A stretch of 64,000 nt of DNA from QHWF01 sp036848175 (GCA_036848175.1 DAIUKO010000004.1:16141-80140), one strand, 5' to 3'. Numbered from the stretch's first letter, positions 28,296-37,394 are shown. Translations and numbers: made by a program. Notes: generated by a model from the sequence alone, not told the origin.

Positions 28296-28311
28296 TGGCA
28301 ACGTGCTTGCC
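28296..28311 (+). promoter_or_regulatory. candidate sigma-54 promoter upstream of the 48-aa gene
   Basis: TGGCAACGTGCTTGCC: GG at 28297-28298, ten bases, GC at 28309-28310, with TTGC at -12 and TGGCA at -24, very near consensus. The predicted start (about 28322) is only three bases before the ATG at 28325, so the mRNA would be nearly leaderless, or translation starts at the second ATG (28352). Confidence 0.5.
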
Positions 28312-28324
28312 CTGAACCAGGGAT

Positions 28325-28471
28325 ATGGCTCGACGAAAAAACCCACATGCGATGGCACTCGGACGACTCGGCGGATTGAAGGGCGGCAGGGCCCGTGCAG
28401 AAAAACTCAGCGCGCGACGGCGGCGAGAGATTGCGCGTCAGGCCGCGATCGCGCGCTGGAGTTCCTCGTAG
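28325..28471 (+). CDS. 48-aa basic protein with GRLGGLKGG motif
   Basis: Translation begins MARRKNPHAMALGRLGGLKG and continues as a very basic helix (ARAEKLSARRRREIA) ending in ARWSSS. Small proteins of this pattern (KNPHAVALGRLGGLKGGKARA-like) are common and uncharacterised in Acidobacteriota; they look like nucleic-acid-binding peptides. AGGG lies just upstream of the ATG, though the candidate sigma-54 start is very close. It is convergent with the propeller gene, ten bases apart. Function unknown. Confidence 0.75.
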   Translation: MARRKNPHAMALGRLGGLKGGRARAEKLSARRRREIARQAAIARWSSS

Positions 28472-28480
28472 CGGACGATG

Positions 28481-30385
28481 CTACGGCAACGGCGGTTCAC
28501 GAACGATCAGTTTCGGCGTATGCGTGACCGTCGTTGCACCGTAGTTGCGAATTCGAACCTTATAGGTACCGGGCGCGGGCAACGCCACCGTCGCGGCTGC
28601 GACGCCAGCAATGCTGGGCGCTGAGGTCCCGACCAGCAAACCGGCCGCGTTGTAGATTTCCACGCCGATCTGGGCGAGCAGATCGTCGGCGGTCACCACG
28701 CCAATCAGCGCAAGCGACGTCGCCGACGTCGTCACCGGGAAATCGGCTGACTGCATCGGTCCTATCGCGGGCGCGTTGTCCACAACCTGCACGTTTTCAC
28801 GAGCCGACGGACTGTCGTACGCATTCTCCAACCCGTCGTCGTCGTCATCGTCGGTTGCGCTGTCGTGCCAGCCGTTCGGATGACTGTTGTGGTCCCACCC
28901 GTCCTCCGCGTCGTCATCATCGCGCGGATGCTTTACTTTCTGCGGCTTCGGCAGTCGAACGAAGCCTACGCGGTCGACAGCCACGACCTGATTCTGCGAA
29001 TTGGTCGTCATGCTCGTGTTTGTCCCGACCGCATAGAAGAACGTCCCTTGCCCCTTTCCTCGATTAGCGGTGATGCCGAGCGGGCTGCTCGAGTCATTCA
29101 TCGTGTCAATTTGCGCTTCGACGAACACATCGCCATCCGGATTGGTCGTGATGAAGCCCTGAACGACCTTCCCTTCCGGAGGAACTGCGCCTGAATCGAC
29201 GACTGCTTGTTCCTTGAAGACGTCGACTGTAAAGGGCATCGGTTCCACTCGAGCAAGGACCGGAGTGACCGGAACGTTGCCGCGTTTCGGGATGAGCATT
29301 CCGACCTTGTTGAGTCCCGTCGATGTGTATCCCACGACATCGTCATCGGGCGCGACGCCGAACGGGTCGTTCGCACCGCCGAGTGGAATCGCGTGACTGG
29401 CCATCCTGTTGCGGACGGGATCGAGGTTCACGAGATGACCGCTGCCCGTGACCACCCAAACGATTCCCCATTTGTCGATGTTCAGTTGACGCGGCTCTGA
29501 GGCGCCAACGGCGTCGAGCGGCCAGCGCTTGATGTTCGTGCCGGTTGTCGAGATATTCAGCTCGGCGATGTTGTTGCCACAGTTGACGCCGGGAGCGGGC
29601 ATGCAACCGTCGATACCCGGTTCCGAGTAATAGACTAAATACCGGTTGTTGGGATGCGCCGCGATGCCGGAGATGCACGGGGAACTAGCGGCAGCCGTCG
29701 GGCACACACCAACGCCGCCGCCCACGTTCCACCGCGTCACGGTGGCAGTGCCCGTTCCCGATGCCGGCGCTGGTCCAGGTGTCAGCATCTGCACATAGCC
29801 GGCCGTGGGATCGCTGGGAGTCAGCACATTCGTCGTAAACACATTGTTCCAATCGTCGACCGCCAGATCTGAGACAAGCGGGTTGTCGGTGGCATCGCGA
29901 TCGACCCATCTGGTCCGCTCGCAGGTCGGCGTGGACCCCGAGCAGTTCTGAGTATCAATTCGCACCAGCGACGCGCTGGTGCGGACGAAGACGAATCGTC
30001 GATCGTGTGACGCTTTGATCTTCTTCAACCCGCCCGTCACGAATGCCGGCGGCGTCATGGAGTCGGACAGTTCCCATGATGTCCATTGCGCCGACCCTTT
30101 CATCAGCGACCGTGACGGATCGAGTCGAAATGCCCGCTGCGGCGCGCCGAGGCGGGTGACGAACCACAGCCGATTGTTGTCTTCGCCCCGCGTGTCCACG
30201 ACCATCGCACCGGGACTCGCGTCCGCCTCAGCTGGCAGGTCCCATTCGACGATGTGGACCATGCGCGGCTGAACTGTCTGCGCATGCGCCAGCAGCGGGC
30301 TCAGCAGCACGCCTGCCGCCGTGCAAAGAATGATTTGCTTGACTGCTTTGCAGCTCTGCTCGTACGCCACGTTGCTCACGCTCAT
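28481..30385 (-). CDS. secreted beta-propeller-like protein with acidic Asp-rich segment
   Basis: 634 aa. Signal peptide (ILCTAAGVLLSPLLAHAQT) followed by an NHL/virginiamycin-B-lyase-like propeller region (LWFVTRLGAPQRAFRLD, LVSDLAVDDWNNVF, QLNIDKWGIVWVVTGSG). Near residues 500-540 there is an Asp/His-rich low-complexity stretch (HPRDDDDAEDGWDH, TDDDDDDG) that may bind Ca2+. The C-terminal domain resembles PPC/Ig-like folds (PAPGTYKVRIRNYG). The lyase catalytic residues cannot be confirmed, so enzymatic activity is not claimed. It is a single gene with its own candidate sigma-54 promoter. Confidence 0.8.
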   Translation of the reverse strand: MSVSNVAYEQSCKAVKQIILCTAAGVLLSPLLAHAQTVQPRMVHIVEWDLPAEADASPGAMVVDTRGEDNNRLWFVTRLGAPQRAFRLDPSRSLMKGSAQWTSWELSDSMTPPAFVTGGLKKIKASHDRRFVFVRTSASLVRIDTQNCSGSTPTCERTRWVDRDATDNPLVSDLAVDDWNNVFTTNVLTPSDPTAGYVQMLTPGPAPASGTGTATVTRWNVGGGVGVCPTAAASSPCISGIAAHPNNRYLVYYSEPGIDGCMPAPGVNCGNNIAELNISTTGTNIKRWPLDAVGASEPRQLNIDKWGIVWVVTGSGHLVNLDPVRNRMASHAIPLGGANDPFGVAPDDDVVGYTSTGLNKVGMLIPKRGNVPVTPVLARVEPMPFTVDVFKEQAVVDSGAVPPEGKVVQGFITTNPDGDVFVEAQIDTMNDSSSPLGITANRGKGQGTFFYAVGTNTSMTTNSQNQVVAVDRVGFVRLPKPQKVKHPRDDDDAEDGWDHNSHPNGWHDSATDDDDDDGLENAYDSPSARENVQVVDNAPAIGPMQSADFPVTTSATSLALIGVVTADDLLAQIGVEIYNAAGLLVGTSAPSIAGVAAATVALPAPGTYKVRIRNYGATTVTHTPKLIVREPPLP

Positions 30386-30913
30386 TGCCGATTGACTCCC
30401 TCGACGCCACGTCGAAAGTTGTGTCTAATGATCCAAGCTGTCGCTCGTTCAGCAACGGACGTACCGAGCCCTGACCCATCAAAGCAATGCGTAGGACTAT
30501 GGTGCGATTGAACTTACGTGATCGCTCAAGCATCGATCAGCTCAGCAGGACGGTTGAGTAGTTGATAGACGCATTGTCGGCTGCGCGTTTCTCACGATGG
30601 GTAGCGTCTGAAATATGGCCACTCCGAGGTGGCCCAACCGGGCCAGCTCTCGCGCACCATCGCGCCTGAGGGGTTCGAACGTTATGCTTGAGCGTGGAAG
30701 TACGAGTGCAATCGGGCGGCGGCTTGGAATGTGGCGCCGTACGCGCCCGCTGACGACCTGCGCGTAGCGTCAACGGAGGTCCACAACCTTCTTCTAAGCA
30801 CCAATCTTTGTCCTCAACATCATCCGAGCGTCGCACCAACTGATCGCTGGATCTCCAAGACGCGCGTTCAAGGAGTCGGCAATCGTCTTGAAAGAGGTGT
30901 GTGCCCGGAATTG
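30386..30913. other. divergent intergenic region between the propeller and PilZ genes
   Basis: It holds a minus-strand sigma-54-like site (30451-30466), a GGCCAC/GTGGCC hairpin (30617-30634) and a weaker plus-strand GG-N10-GC match (30696-30709, TGGAAGTACGAGTGCA) that could serve the PilZ gene. No coding frame is convincing. Confidence 0.4.
30451..30466 (-). promoter_or_regulatory. candidate sigma-54 promoter for the propeller gene
   Basis: On the minus strand: CGGTACGTCCGTTGCT, with GG (30465-30464), ten bases, GC (30453-30452) and TTGCT. The predicted start is about 30440, with a 55-nt leader before the ATG at 30385. Confidence 0.6.
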
Positions 30914-31282
30914 ATGGAATCGGATCCTACGAACCCTGCCTCCACGCGCGCGCCGCGCTACCGTCTCCGAATCCCGTTGAGGTACCGCCCGTCAGGCGAT
31001 CACCAGTGGCGCGACGGCGACACCGAGAACATCAGCCGCTCGGGCGTGTTGTTTCGCACTGATCACCTGATGCCGCCTCAGACACCGATTGAAATGCTGC
31101 TCGCGTTGCCTGCGGAGGTAGGAGGCAGCGACGAGTCCGCGACGGTCATCTGTCGCGGCCGCATCGTTCGTACCGAATCCGCCGCCGGGAATGACCACGG
31201 TGACGGCCGAGCGGCGGTGGCGGCGACGATCGCCGGCTACCGCCTGGCGCATTCGCAGGGCAACGATCCGCGCCGTATTTGA
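30914..31282 (+). CDS. PilZ-domain protein, probable c-di-GMP receptor
   Basis: 122 aa. Both c-di-GMP contact motifs are intact: the RYRLR string (RxxxR) in APRYRLRIPLRYR, and NISRSG (DN-x-S-x-x-G) in GDTENISRSGVLFR, at normal spacing. It is a single-domain PilZ adaptor. The frame can extend to 30731 but the ATG at 30914 starts just before the domain. It lies 16 bases upstream of the first sigma-54 activator and is probably cotranscribed, which suggests that second-messenger input feeds the EPS regulon (inference). Confidence 0.88.
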   Translation: MESDPTNPASTRAPRYRLRIPLRYRPSGDHQWRDGDTENISRSGVLFRTDHLMPPQTPIEMLLALPAEVGGSDESATVICRGRIVRTESAAGNDHGDGRAAVAATIAGYRLAHSQGNDPRRI

Positions 31283-31298
31283 CTATGACTGTTGAGAT

Positions 31299-32417
31299 AT
31301 GCCTCTCGTGAAGCAAGGCGGCGAGGCTCTCGTCGGCATCGGGACGGCGATTCGCGCGATCGAGGCGGAAATCGAGTACGCCGCGCGGTCGGACGCGAAA
31401 GTGCTGATCACCGGAGAGAGCGGCGTCGGCAAAGAGGTGATCGCCCGCCTCGTCCACCAGCGCAGCGGCCGCGCGCACACACCCCTCGTCACGATCAATT
31501 GCGCCGGCATCCCCGATTCGCTGCTCGAGTCGGCGTTGTTCGGCCACGTCAAAGGCAGCTTCACCGGCGCGTACCGCGATCGGCTCGGCCTGCTCGAGAT
31601 GGCGCACCAGGGCACGATCTTCCTCGATGAGATCGGCGAGATGAGCCTGCGCATGCAGGCGCTGCTGCTCCGCTTCATGGAGAACGGCGAAATCCAGCGC
31701 GTTGGCGCCGACCGCGTGCAGTCGCGCGTCGACGTGCGCGTCATCGCCGCAACCAATCGTGACCTGCTCGTGCGAATCGGGTCGAAGGATTTCCGTGAGG
31801 ATCTGTATTACCGGCTCAACGTGATTCACATCACGATTCCGCCGCTGCGCGGCCGGCGCGAGGACATTCCGGTCTTCCTCGATTATTTCCTGCGCTCGTA
31901 CGCCGAACGCCACGGCGTGCGCTCGCCCGAGTTGTCGCCTGACGCGCTCGCGCACCTGGTCGCCTATGACTGGCCCGGCAACGTGCGTGAGTTGAAGAAT
32001 GTCGCGGAGCGGCTGATCGTCCGTGGCAAAAGCGGATTGATCACGCTCACCGATCTGCCGGCCGAGATCCAGCAGTGGGGGCGTCAAATCTCCGCGCCCC
32101 CGCCACCCGCCAGCACCTCCGTCGTGAACGACCTGTACGACCGGCTCGTCACCAACCGAGAGTCGTTCTGGTCGGTCGTCTATCCCTCGTTCATGGCGCG
32201 CGATCTCACCCGCGCCGACTTGCGTGCGCTGCTCCGCCGTGGCCTGCAGCAGACGGGCGGCAACTACAAAGTGCTCGTGCAGTTGTTCAACATGCCGCCC
32301 ACCGACTACAAGCGCTTCCTGAATTTTCTGCGCAAGCACGAATGCCACGTCCCCTTTCAACGGTTCAGAACGGCGCGCCCTTTTTCTGAAGCCCGCGAGA
32401 CTAGTGAAGACGTGTGA
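31299..32417 (+). CDS. sigma-54-dependent transcriptional activator without receiver domain (copy 1)
   Basis: 372 aa. It begins directly with the AAA+ domain: Walker A GESGVGKE (residues 39-46), GSFTGA sigma-54 contact loop (86-91; the second residue of the usual GAFTGA is Ser), Walker B TIFLDEIGEM, and NVRELKNV. The C-terminal region has a Fis-like helix-turn-helix (LQQTGGNYKVLVQLFNM). No N-terminal REC, GAF or PAS domain is present, so its activity would be controlled by another protein. It is a tandem paralogue of the gene at 32790, cotranscribed with PilZ. The likely target set is the sigma-54 promoters listed here. Confidence 0.93.
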   Translation: MPLVKQGGEALVGIGTAIRAIEAEIEYAARSDAKVLITGESGVGKEVIARLVHQRSGRAHTPLVTINCAGIPDSLLESALFGHVKGSFTGAYRDRLGLLEMAHQGTIFLDEIGEMSLRMQALLLRFMENGEIQRVGADRVQSRVDVRVIAATNRDLLVRIGSKDFREDLYYRLNVIHITIPPLRGRREDIPVFLDYFLRSYAERHGVRSPELSPDALAHLVAYDWPGNVRELKNVAERLIVRGKSGLITLTDLPAEIQQWGRQISAPPPPASTSVVNDLYDRLVTNRESFWSVVYPSFMARDLTRADLRALLRRGLQQTGGNYKVLVQLFNMPPTDYKRFLNFLRKHECHVPFQRFRTARPFSEARETSEDV

Positions 32418-32789
32418 AGTCTGACGCGTCGCTGGGCAAGGTCTTTGCCGGTCCCTCGGCACGTTGGCCTCGGCTAGGGCAACGGCGGTCCGACAAAAGT
32501 CTTACGAGGCCGGACCATCACGCGTGCGGGATATCTTTGGTGAGGCAGACTTTTCTCTTCTACTTCCGCCCATCAACGGTGCACCGATCGCACGCGGAAG
32601 TACTCGGACGACCTCGATGAGACCCGTAGCCCCTCCAACTACAACGGCTTAGCCGCAAAAGTCGCCCTCCACCTCGTCTGGCCAGTCGCTTGCACTAAAG
32701 GGCCACGAATCAAGAAAAGCTCGATAAAGCGCGGTTGGTCGCCTCCCCGCGTGGGCGGCGTCTCACTGCTCCTGTCGCTCCGAGGACCT
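32418..32789. other. intergenic region between the two activators
   Basis: The only recognised element is the sigma-54 site at 32679-32694. No reading frame in this stretch has coding character. Confidence 0.5.
32679..32694 (+). promoter_or_regulatory. candidate sigma-54 promoter for activator 2 and the EPS operon
   Basis: TGGCCAGTCGCTTGCA: GG at 32680-32681, ten bases, GC at 32692-32693, TTGCA at -12. Predicted start about 32705, leader about 85 nt to the ATG at 32790. It precedes the long co-directional run 32790-45225, so it could drive the export, chain-length, kinase and transferase genes. Confidence 0.65.
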
Positions 32790-33881
32790 ATGACGCGTAA
32801 TGGATCCGCAGAACTGATTGGTGCCAGTCGACAATTTTTGGCACTCACGCAGGAGATCGACCGGGTGGCGCGCTCTGACGCCAAAGTGCTGATTACCGGC
32901 GAGAGCGGGGTCGGCAAGGAACTGGTGGCCCGAGCCGTCCACACGCGGAGCACGCGTGCGCATCGCGTGTTCGTGCCCGTGAACTGCGCCGGACTCCCCG
33001 AAACGCTCCTCGAATCGGAGCTGTTCGGACACGTCAAGGGCAGCTTCACCGGCGCCTACCGCGACAAACCGGGCAAGCTCGAGATCGCGGACTCGGGCAC
33101 GGTATTTCTCGACGAAATCGGCGAGATGACGCTGCGCATGCAGGGACTGCTGCTGCGGTTCCTCGAGACCGGCGAGCTGCAGAAGGTCGGCTCGGATGCA
33201 TCGGGCGGCCGCGTCAACGTCCGAGTCGTCGCCGCCACGAACCGCGATCTGCGCGAGCTGATTACGCTCGGCCAGTTCCGGGAGGACTTGTTCTACCGCC
33301 TGAATGTCATCCACCTCGTCGTGCCGCCGCTGCGCGAGCGCAAGGAAGACATTCCAGCCATGATCTCGCACTCGCTGAAATCGTTCTCGAACCGCGGCGA
33401 CTATACGGTCCGCTCGATCGACGCCGAGGCGATGGCGGCGCTGAATGAATACCGCTGGCCGGGCAACGTCCGCGAGCTGGAGAACGTGATCGAACGGCTC
33501 GTCGTCACCTGCCGCAAAGAGGAAGCGACGCTCGACGATCTGCCGCACGAGATCCGCAGCCGCCACGAGGGCACCACTCGGCCGCGGCGCGAACGGCGCC
33601 GCACGATTGCCGACGATCTCTACAAGCGCCTGGTCGAGGATCGCGAATCGTTCTGGACCGCGGTGTATCCGCTCTACATGCAGCGCGAGATCACGCGCTC
33701 CAACGTCCGGGACCTGGTCGGCAAAGGCCTGCAGGAAGCACGGGGGAACTACAAGATCGTGGCGCAGCTGTTCAACCTGGAGTCGCGCGACTACAAGAAG
33801 TTTCTCAACTTCCTGCGCAAGCACGAATGTCAGCTTCCCTTTCGCGAATACCGCGAAGGGCACACACAGCAGGCGTCATGA
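32790..33881 (+). CDS. sigma-54-dependent transcriptional activator without receiver domain (copy 2)
   Basis: 363 aa. Walker A GESGVGKE (about 37-44), GSFTGA (84-89), Walker B TVFLDEIGEM, WPGNVRELENVIERL, and a Fis-like C-terminus (LQEARGNYKIVAQLFNL followed by KKFLNFLRKHECQLPF). The latter string is nearly identical to copy 1. GAGGA precedes the ATG by five bases. The stop overlaps the next gene (ATGA), tying it to the EPS operon. Autoregulation through 32679-32694 is possible. Confidence 0.94.
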   Translation: MTRNGSAELIGASRQFLALTQEIDRVARSDAKVLITGESGVGKELVARAVHTRSTRAHRVFVPVNCAGLPETLLESELFGHVKGSFTGAYRDKPGKLEIADSGTVFLDEIGEMTLRMQGLLLRFLETGELQKVGSDASGGRVNVRVVAATNRDLRELITLGQFREDLFYRLNVIHLVVPPLRERKEDIPAMISHSLKSFSNRGDYTVRSIDAEAMAALNEYRWPGNVRELENVIERLVVTCRKEEATLDDLPHEIRSRHEGTTRPRRERRRTIADDLYKRLVEDRESFWTAVYPLYMQREITRSNVRDLVGKGLQEARGNYKIVAQLFNLESRDYKKFLNFLRKHECQLPFREYREGHTQQAS

Positions 33882-34519
33882 AGACACATACGTTCGCGTT
33901 CGTACTCGTCGCCGCGGCGCTGGCCGTCGCCGGCGAACGGCCGGCGTCCGCCCAGGATCGCAAGGCCGCCGCTCAGGATCATCGGACCGCGGCCGCCGAT
34001 CCGGCGGTTCGCCGCACCGTGGATCCCGGGGCCAACTACGTCATCGGTCCCGACGACGTGCTGTCGATCGTGTTCTGGCGTGACAAGGACATGTCCTGCG
34101 AGGCCTGCGTCGTGCGGCCCGACGGCAAGATTTCGCTGCCGCTGATGAACGACGTCCAGGCCGGCGGCCTCAAGCCGAGCGAGCTCAGCGCCGCAGTCAG
34201 CGCGATGGCCCGCCAGTACGTCGAGGACCCGAACGTCACGGTCGTGGTCAAGGAAATCAAGAGCCGGAAGGTCTTCATCACCGGGATGGTCGAGAAGCCG
34301 GGGCCGTACCCCTTGAACGGACCGACGACCGTCATGCAGTTGATTTCGCTGGCGGGCGGGCTGAAGGAGTTCACCGACGGCAAGAAGATCCTGATCATGC
34401 GCACCGACAAGAACGGACGGCAGACGGCGCAGCTCTTCAACTACCAGAAAGTTCTCGGCGGCAAGAACCTCGAACAGAACATCGAGCTTCAGCCGGGCGA
34501 TACAGTCGTCGTTCCGTAG
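33878..34519 (+). CDS. polysaccharide export protein (Wza/GumB-like)
   Basis: 213 aa. Signal peptide (FAFVLVAAALAVAG ... ASAQ), then YVIGPDDVLSIVFWRDKDMS (Poly_export domain) and SLBB-like KVFITGMVEKPGPYPL. No lipobox Cys is present, unlike E. coli Wza. Predicted as the outer-membrane export channel component for the EPS. The start overlaps activator 2 by 4 bp. Confidence 0.93.
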   Translation: MKTHTFAFVLVAAALAVAGERPASAQDRKAAAQDHRTAAADPAVRRTVDPGANYVIGPDDVLSIVFWRDKDMSCEACVVRPDGKISLPLMNDVQAGGLKPSELSAAVSAMARQYVEDPNVTVVVKEIKSRKVFITGMVEKPGPYPLNGPTTVMQLISLAGGLKEFTDGKKILIMRTDKNGRQTAQLFNYQKVLGGKNLEQNIELQPGDTVVVP

Positions 34520-34527
34520 GCGCCGTC

Positions 34528-35790
34528 ATGAAGCGCTTGATGTTCGTGACGTTCGCGTGCGCGGTCGCGACGGCTGCGTCTGCGCAGACGCCGGCGGCTC
34601 CGCCCGCCGCGCAGCCGACGGCCGGTCAGTCGCACCGTGAGCCGCCGCAGACGATGATGCTGACGCTCGGGTTCTCCGGCGCGGGCGCCGGCGACTCGGA
34701 AGGGCTCGCTCCGGAAGCGGCGGCGCTGACCGGCGTGCATACCGACACCGACGCGCTGCTCGCGTATCAGCGCCATTTCCGCAAAGCCACGCTCGGCTTC
34801 AGCGGACGAACCGTCGTCCGCTACGACGCGAGGTCGGAGGACCTCACGCCGATGCGTGAGCAGGGCACGATTGGATTCTCCACCGGCGGGACCAACCGTC
34901 AGATTCGCGCCAGTCAGAGCGTCGGCTTCTCGCCCTACTATCAGTTCGGCGCGATGCCCAACGGATCGCCATCCGAGCTGGACGAGACTGCGCTGGCGCA
35001 CGGCGACTTCGCCAATTCGGGCGTGTCGGCGCTGACCCTGTCGACCGATGCGGCGATGACCCAGGCGATCGGCCGCCGGACGTCGCTGGCGCTGTCGTAC
35101 TACTCGCAGCGGACGACATTCGACCAGTCCAATCTCGATCAGATGTCGCTGATCGGCTCCGCGTCGCTCAGCCATCGCCTGTCACGGTACCTGTCGCTGC
35201 GGACCGGCTACGGCCTGAGGAGCGCGCGCTATCCGTCCGCGAATACCGAGACGGTTCGCATGCACGCGCTCGACCTCGGTCTCGACTACGCGCGTGCCCT
35301 GTCGCTCACGCGTCGAACGACGCTCAGCTTCAGGTCCGGTTCTGTCGCCACGAAGGTGGCCGACGGGATGGCGTACGTCATCACCGGCGATGCGGCGCTG
35401 ACGCGGATGATCGGCCGCACCTGGAACGTTCGTCTCGGCGTGAAGCGCGATGTGAATCTGCTGGAAGGGTTCACCGAACCTGTGCTCTCCAACGTCCTCA
35501 CGACTGGCATCGGCGGCGGACTGAACCGGCGCATGTCGGTGTCCTCGTCGGTCACCGTCTCATCGGGGACCGTCGGCGTCGCCAACCAAACGGGCAGCAA
35601 CTATTGGAATTGGACGGCGGGTGGTGCGTGGCGGCTGACGCTCAGCCGCCGATCGGCGCTCGACGCAGGGTACTTCTACTACGGGCACCGCTTCGAGGAC
35701 GGCGTGGTGCTGCCGCCTGGTGTGTTGAACCAGCAGATTCGGCAGGGTCTCCGCGTCGGCCTGACGTGGCTCATCCCCGTGATGCAGTGA
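34528..35790 (+). CDS. predicted outer-membrane beta-barrel protein of the EPS cluster
   Basis: 420 aa. Signal peptide (MKRLMFVTFACAVATAASAQ), then alternating amphipathic strands with aromatic girdle residues (TLGFSGRTVVRYDARSED, LGLDYARALSLTRR, GYFYYGHRFEDGVV) and a final strand VGLTWLIPVMQ. Comparable barrel genes sit at this position in XrtA-type EPS clusters. Probably a secretion or anchoring barrel; family not certain. Confidence 0.8.
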   Translation: MKRLMFVTFACAVATAASAQTPAAPPAAQPTAGQSHREPPQTMMLTLGFSGAGAGDSEGLAPEAAALTGVHTDTDALLAYQRHFRKATLGFSGRTVVRYDARSEDLTPMREQGTIGFSTGGTNRQIRASQSVGFSPYYQFGAMPNGSPSELDETALAHGDFANSGVSALTLSTDAAMTQAIGRRTSLALSYYSQRTTFDQSNLDQMSLIGSASLSHRLSRYLSLRTGYGLRSARYPSANTETVRMHALDLGLDYARALSLTRRTTLSFRSGSVATKVADGMAYVITGDAALTRMIGRTWNVRLGVKRDVNLLEGFTEPVLSNVLTTGIGGGLNRRMSVSSSVTVSSGTVGVANQTGSNYWNWTAGGAWRLTLSRRSALDAGYFYYGHRFEDGVVLPPGVLNQQIRQGLRVGLTWLIPVMQ

Positions 35791-35803
35791 GAGAGGCACA
35801 CTC

Positions 35804-37378
35804 GTGATCCCCGGCAAGACGTACACCCCGGAAGACTTTCTCGACATCGCGCGGCGGCGGAAGTGGTTGATCATCGTGCCGTTCGTCCTCGTCGCCACCG
35901 CCACCGCCATTCAGTCGAGGCTCACGCCGAACTTGTACCGCTCGGAGACCGTGATCCTGGTCGTGCCGCAGCGGATTGACGAACGCATCGTCCGCTCGAT
36001 TGTGCCCGGCCGCATCGAGGACCGGCTGCAGTCGATCGCACAACAGATCCTCAGCCGTACGTATCTCGAGCGCGTCATCCTCGACTTCGACCTCTACGCC
36101 GAAGCGCGCAAAACCGCCGGCGTCATGGAGAACATCGTCGATCGGATGCGGCAGAACGACATCAAGGTCGAGCCGGTGAAGGGCGACGCGTTCCGGATCG
36201 CGTTCGTGTCGGGCGATCCGCACACGGCGATGCAGGTCACCGACCGTCTCGCCGCGCTGTTCATCGAAGCGAACCGCCACGATCGTGAAGTGCTGGCCGA
36301 CGGCACCAATCAGTTCCTCGAGAGCCAGCTCGAAGACGCGCGGCGCCGGCTCGCCGAGCACGAGAAGAAAGTCGAGGAGTACCGGCAGCGCTATTCGGGC
36401 CAGCTGCCGACACAGGTCGAGTCGAACCTGCAGGTCATTCAGAACACGCAGCTGCAGGTGCAGAATCTCGTCGAATCGCTCGACCGGGACCGCGACCGCC
36501 GTTTGATCCTGCAGCGATCGATGGCCGACTTGTCGACGCCCGAGGTCATTACCGAGACCGCTGCCGCATCGCCGCCAGCGTCTGGTGAGAGTCCGGTCGA
36601 CGAACTCGGCGAAGCGCGCCGCAAGCTGGCGGAGCTGCAGTCGCGGCTCACCGAGGCGCATCCCGATGTCATCCGCGCCAAACGGACCGTGCGCGAGCTC
36701 GAAACGAAGGCGGCGGCCGAGGCCGCGGCGATGCCGAAAACGACGGACGTGCCCGCGGCACCGGTCGCCCACGTCAGCGCTGCCGAGGCGACCCGGCTCG
36801 CGAAGCTGCGGAACCTGCAGTCGGAGATGGCCAATCTCGATCGCCAGATCGCGCAGAAGGAAGCCGAAGAGCACCGCCTGCGCGGAGTGATCACGGGTTA
36901 TCAGGCGCGCATCGAAGCGGCGCCGGCACGCGAGTCGGAGCTCATCGAGCTCACGCGCGACTACACGACCCTGCAGTCCGTGTACACGAGCCTGTTGGGC
37001 AAGCGGGAAGACTCGAAGGTCGCCGCCAACCTGGAAAAGCGGCAGGCCGGCGAACAGTTCCGGATCCTCGATCCCGCGCGCGTGCCAGAGCAGCCGTTCA
37101 GTCCCAATCGCCTGCGCATGAACCTCATGGGCGCCATGGCGGGTCTCGTCCTCGGCCTCGGCTTCGCCGGACTCCTGGAGTACCGCGACACCAGCCTGCG
37201 CACCGACGACGACGTCGTGACGTCGATTGGCCTTCCGGTCCTGGCGATGATTCCGATGATGGTGACGAGTGCCGAGGAGCGGCGGCGAATTCGTACGCGC
37301 TGGATGATGGTGTTCACCGCTGCGGCGACCGTGGTGCTGGTCACCGCGGCAATCCTGTGGAAAGTCGCGGCGCACTGA
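35804..37378 (+). CDS. polysaccharide chain-length determinant (Wzz-like, XrtA-type)
   Basis: 524 aa. N-terminal TM helix (RKWLIIVPFVLVATATAIQS), long periplasmic coiled-coil part, and a C-terminal Wzz region (PFSPNRLRMNLMGAMAGLVL), then a second helix. The GTG at 35804 follows GAGAGG. This kind of inner-membrane protein controls polymer length with the tyrosine kinase encoded three genes on. Confidence 0.93.
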   Translation: MIPGKTYTPEDFLDIARRRKWLIIVPFVLVATATAIQSRLTPNLYRSETVILVVPQRIDERIVRSIVPGRIEDRLQSIAQQILSRTYLERVILDFDLYAEARKTAGVMENIVDRMRQNDIKVEPVKGDAFRIAFVSGDPHTAMQVTDRLAALFIEANRHDREVLADGTNQFLESQLEDARRRLAEHEKKVEEYRQRYSGQLPTQVESNLQVIQNTQLQVQNLVESLDRDRDRRLILQRSMADLSTPEVITETAAASPPASGESPVDELGEARRKLAELQSRLTEAHPDVIRAKRTVRELETKAAAEAAAMPKTTDVPAAPVAHVSAAEATRLAKLRNLQSEMANLDRQIAQKEAEEHRLRGVITGYQARIEAAPARESELIELTRDYTTLQSVYTSLLGKREDSKVAANLEKRQAGEQFRILDPARVPEQPFSPNRLRMNLMGAMAGLVLGLGFAGLLEYRDTSLRTDDDVVTSIGLPVLAMIPMMVTSAEERRRIRTRWMMVFTAAATVVLVTAAILWKVAAH

Positions 37379-37394
37379 GCGCAGGTGGAGACCA

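Larger units (their letters stand above)
27999..28324. other. intergenic region after the giant gene
   Basis: It holds a strong terminator hairpin (28024-28050) and a sigma-54-like site (28296-28310). Nothing else recognisable. Confidence 0.5.

Noticed and set aside
28255..28527. 90-aa frame overlapping the 48-aa gene
   Set aside because: Different frame, no family resemblance; the shorter frame at 28325 matches a known small-protein pattern.
30696..30709. GG-N10-GC match (TGGAAGTACGAGTGCA) upstream of PilZ
   Set aside because: The -12 element reads GTGC instead of TTGC, and the predicted leader would be almost 200 nt; too weak to list as a promoter.
35771..37375. 534-aa minus-strand frame across the chain-length gene
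   Set aside because: Antisense shadow rich in Arg and His with no motif; the plus-strand gene is clearly Wzz-like.
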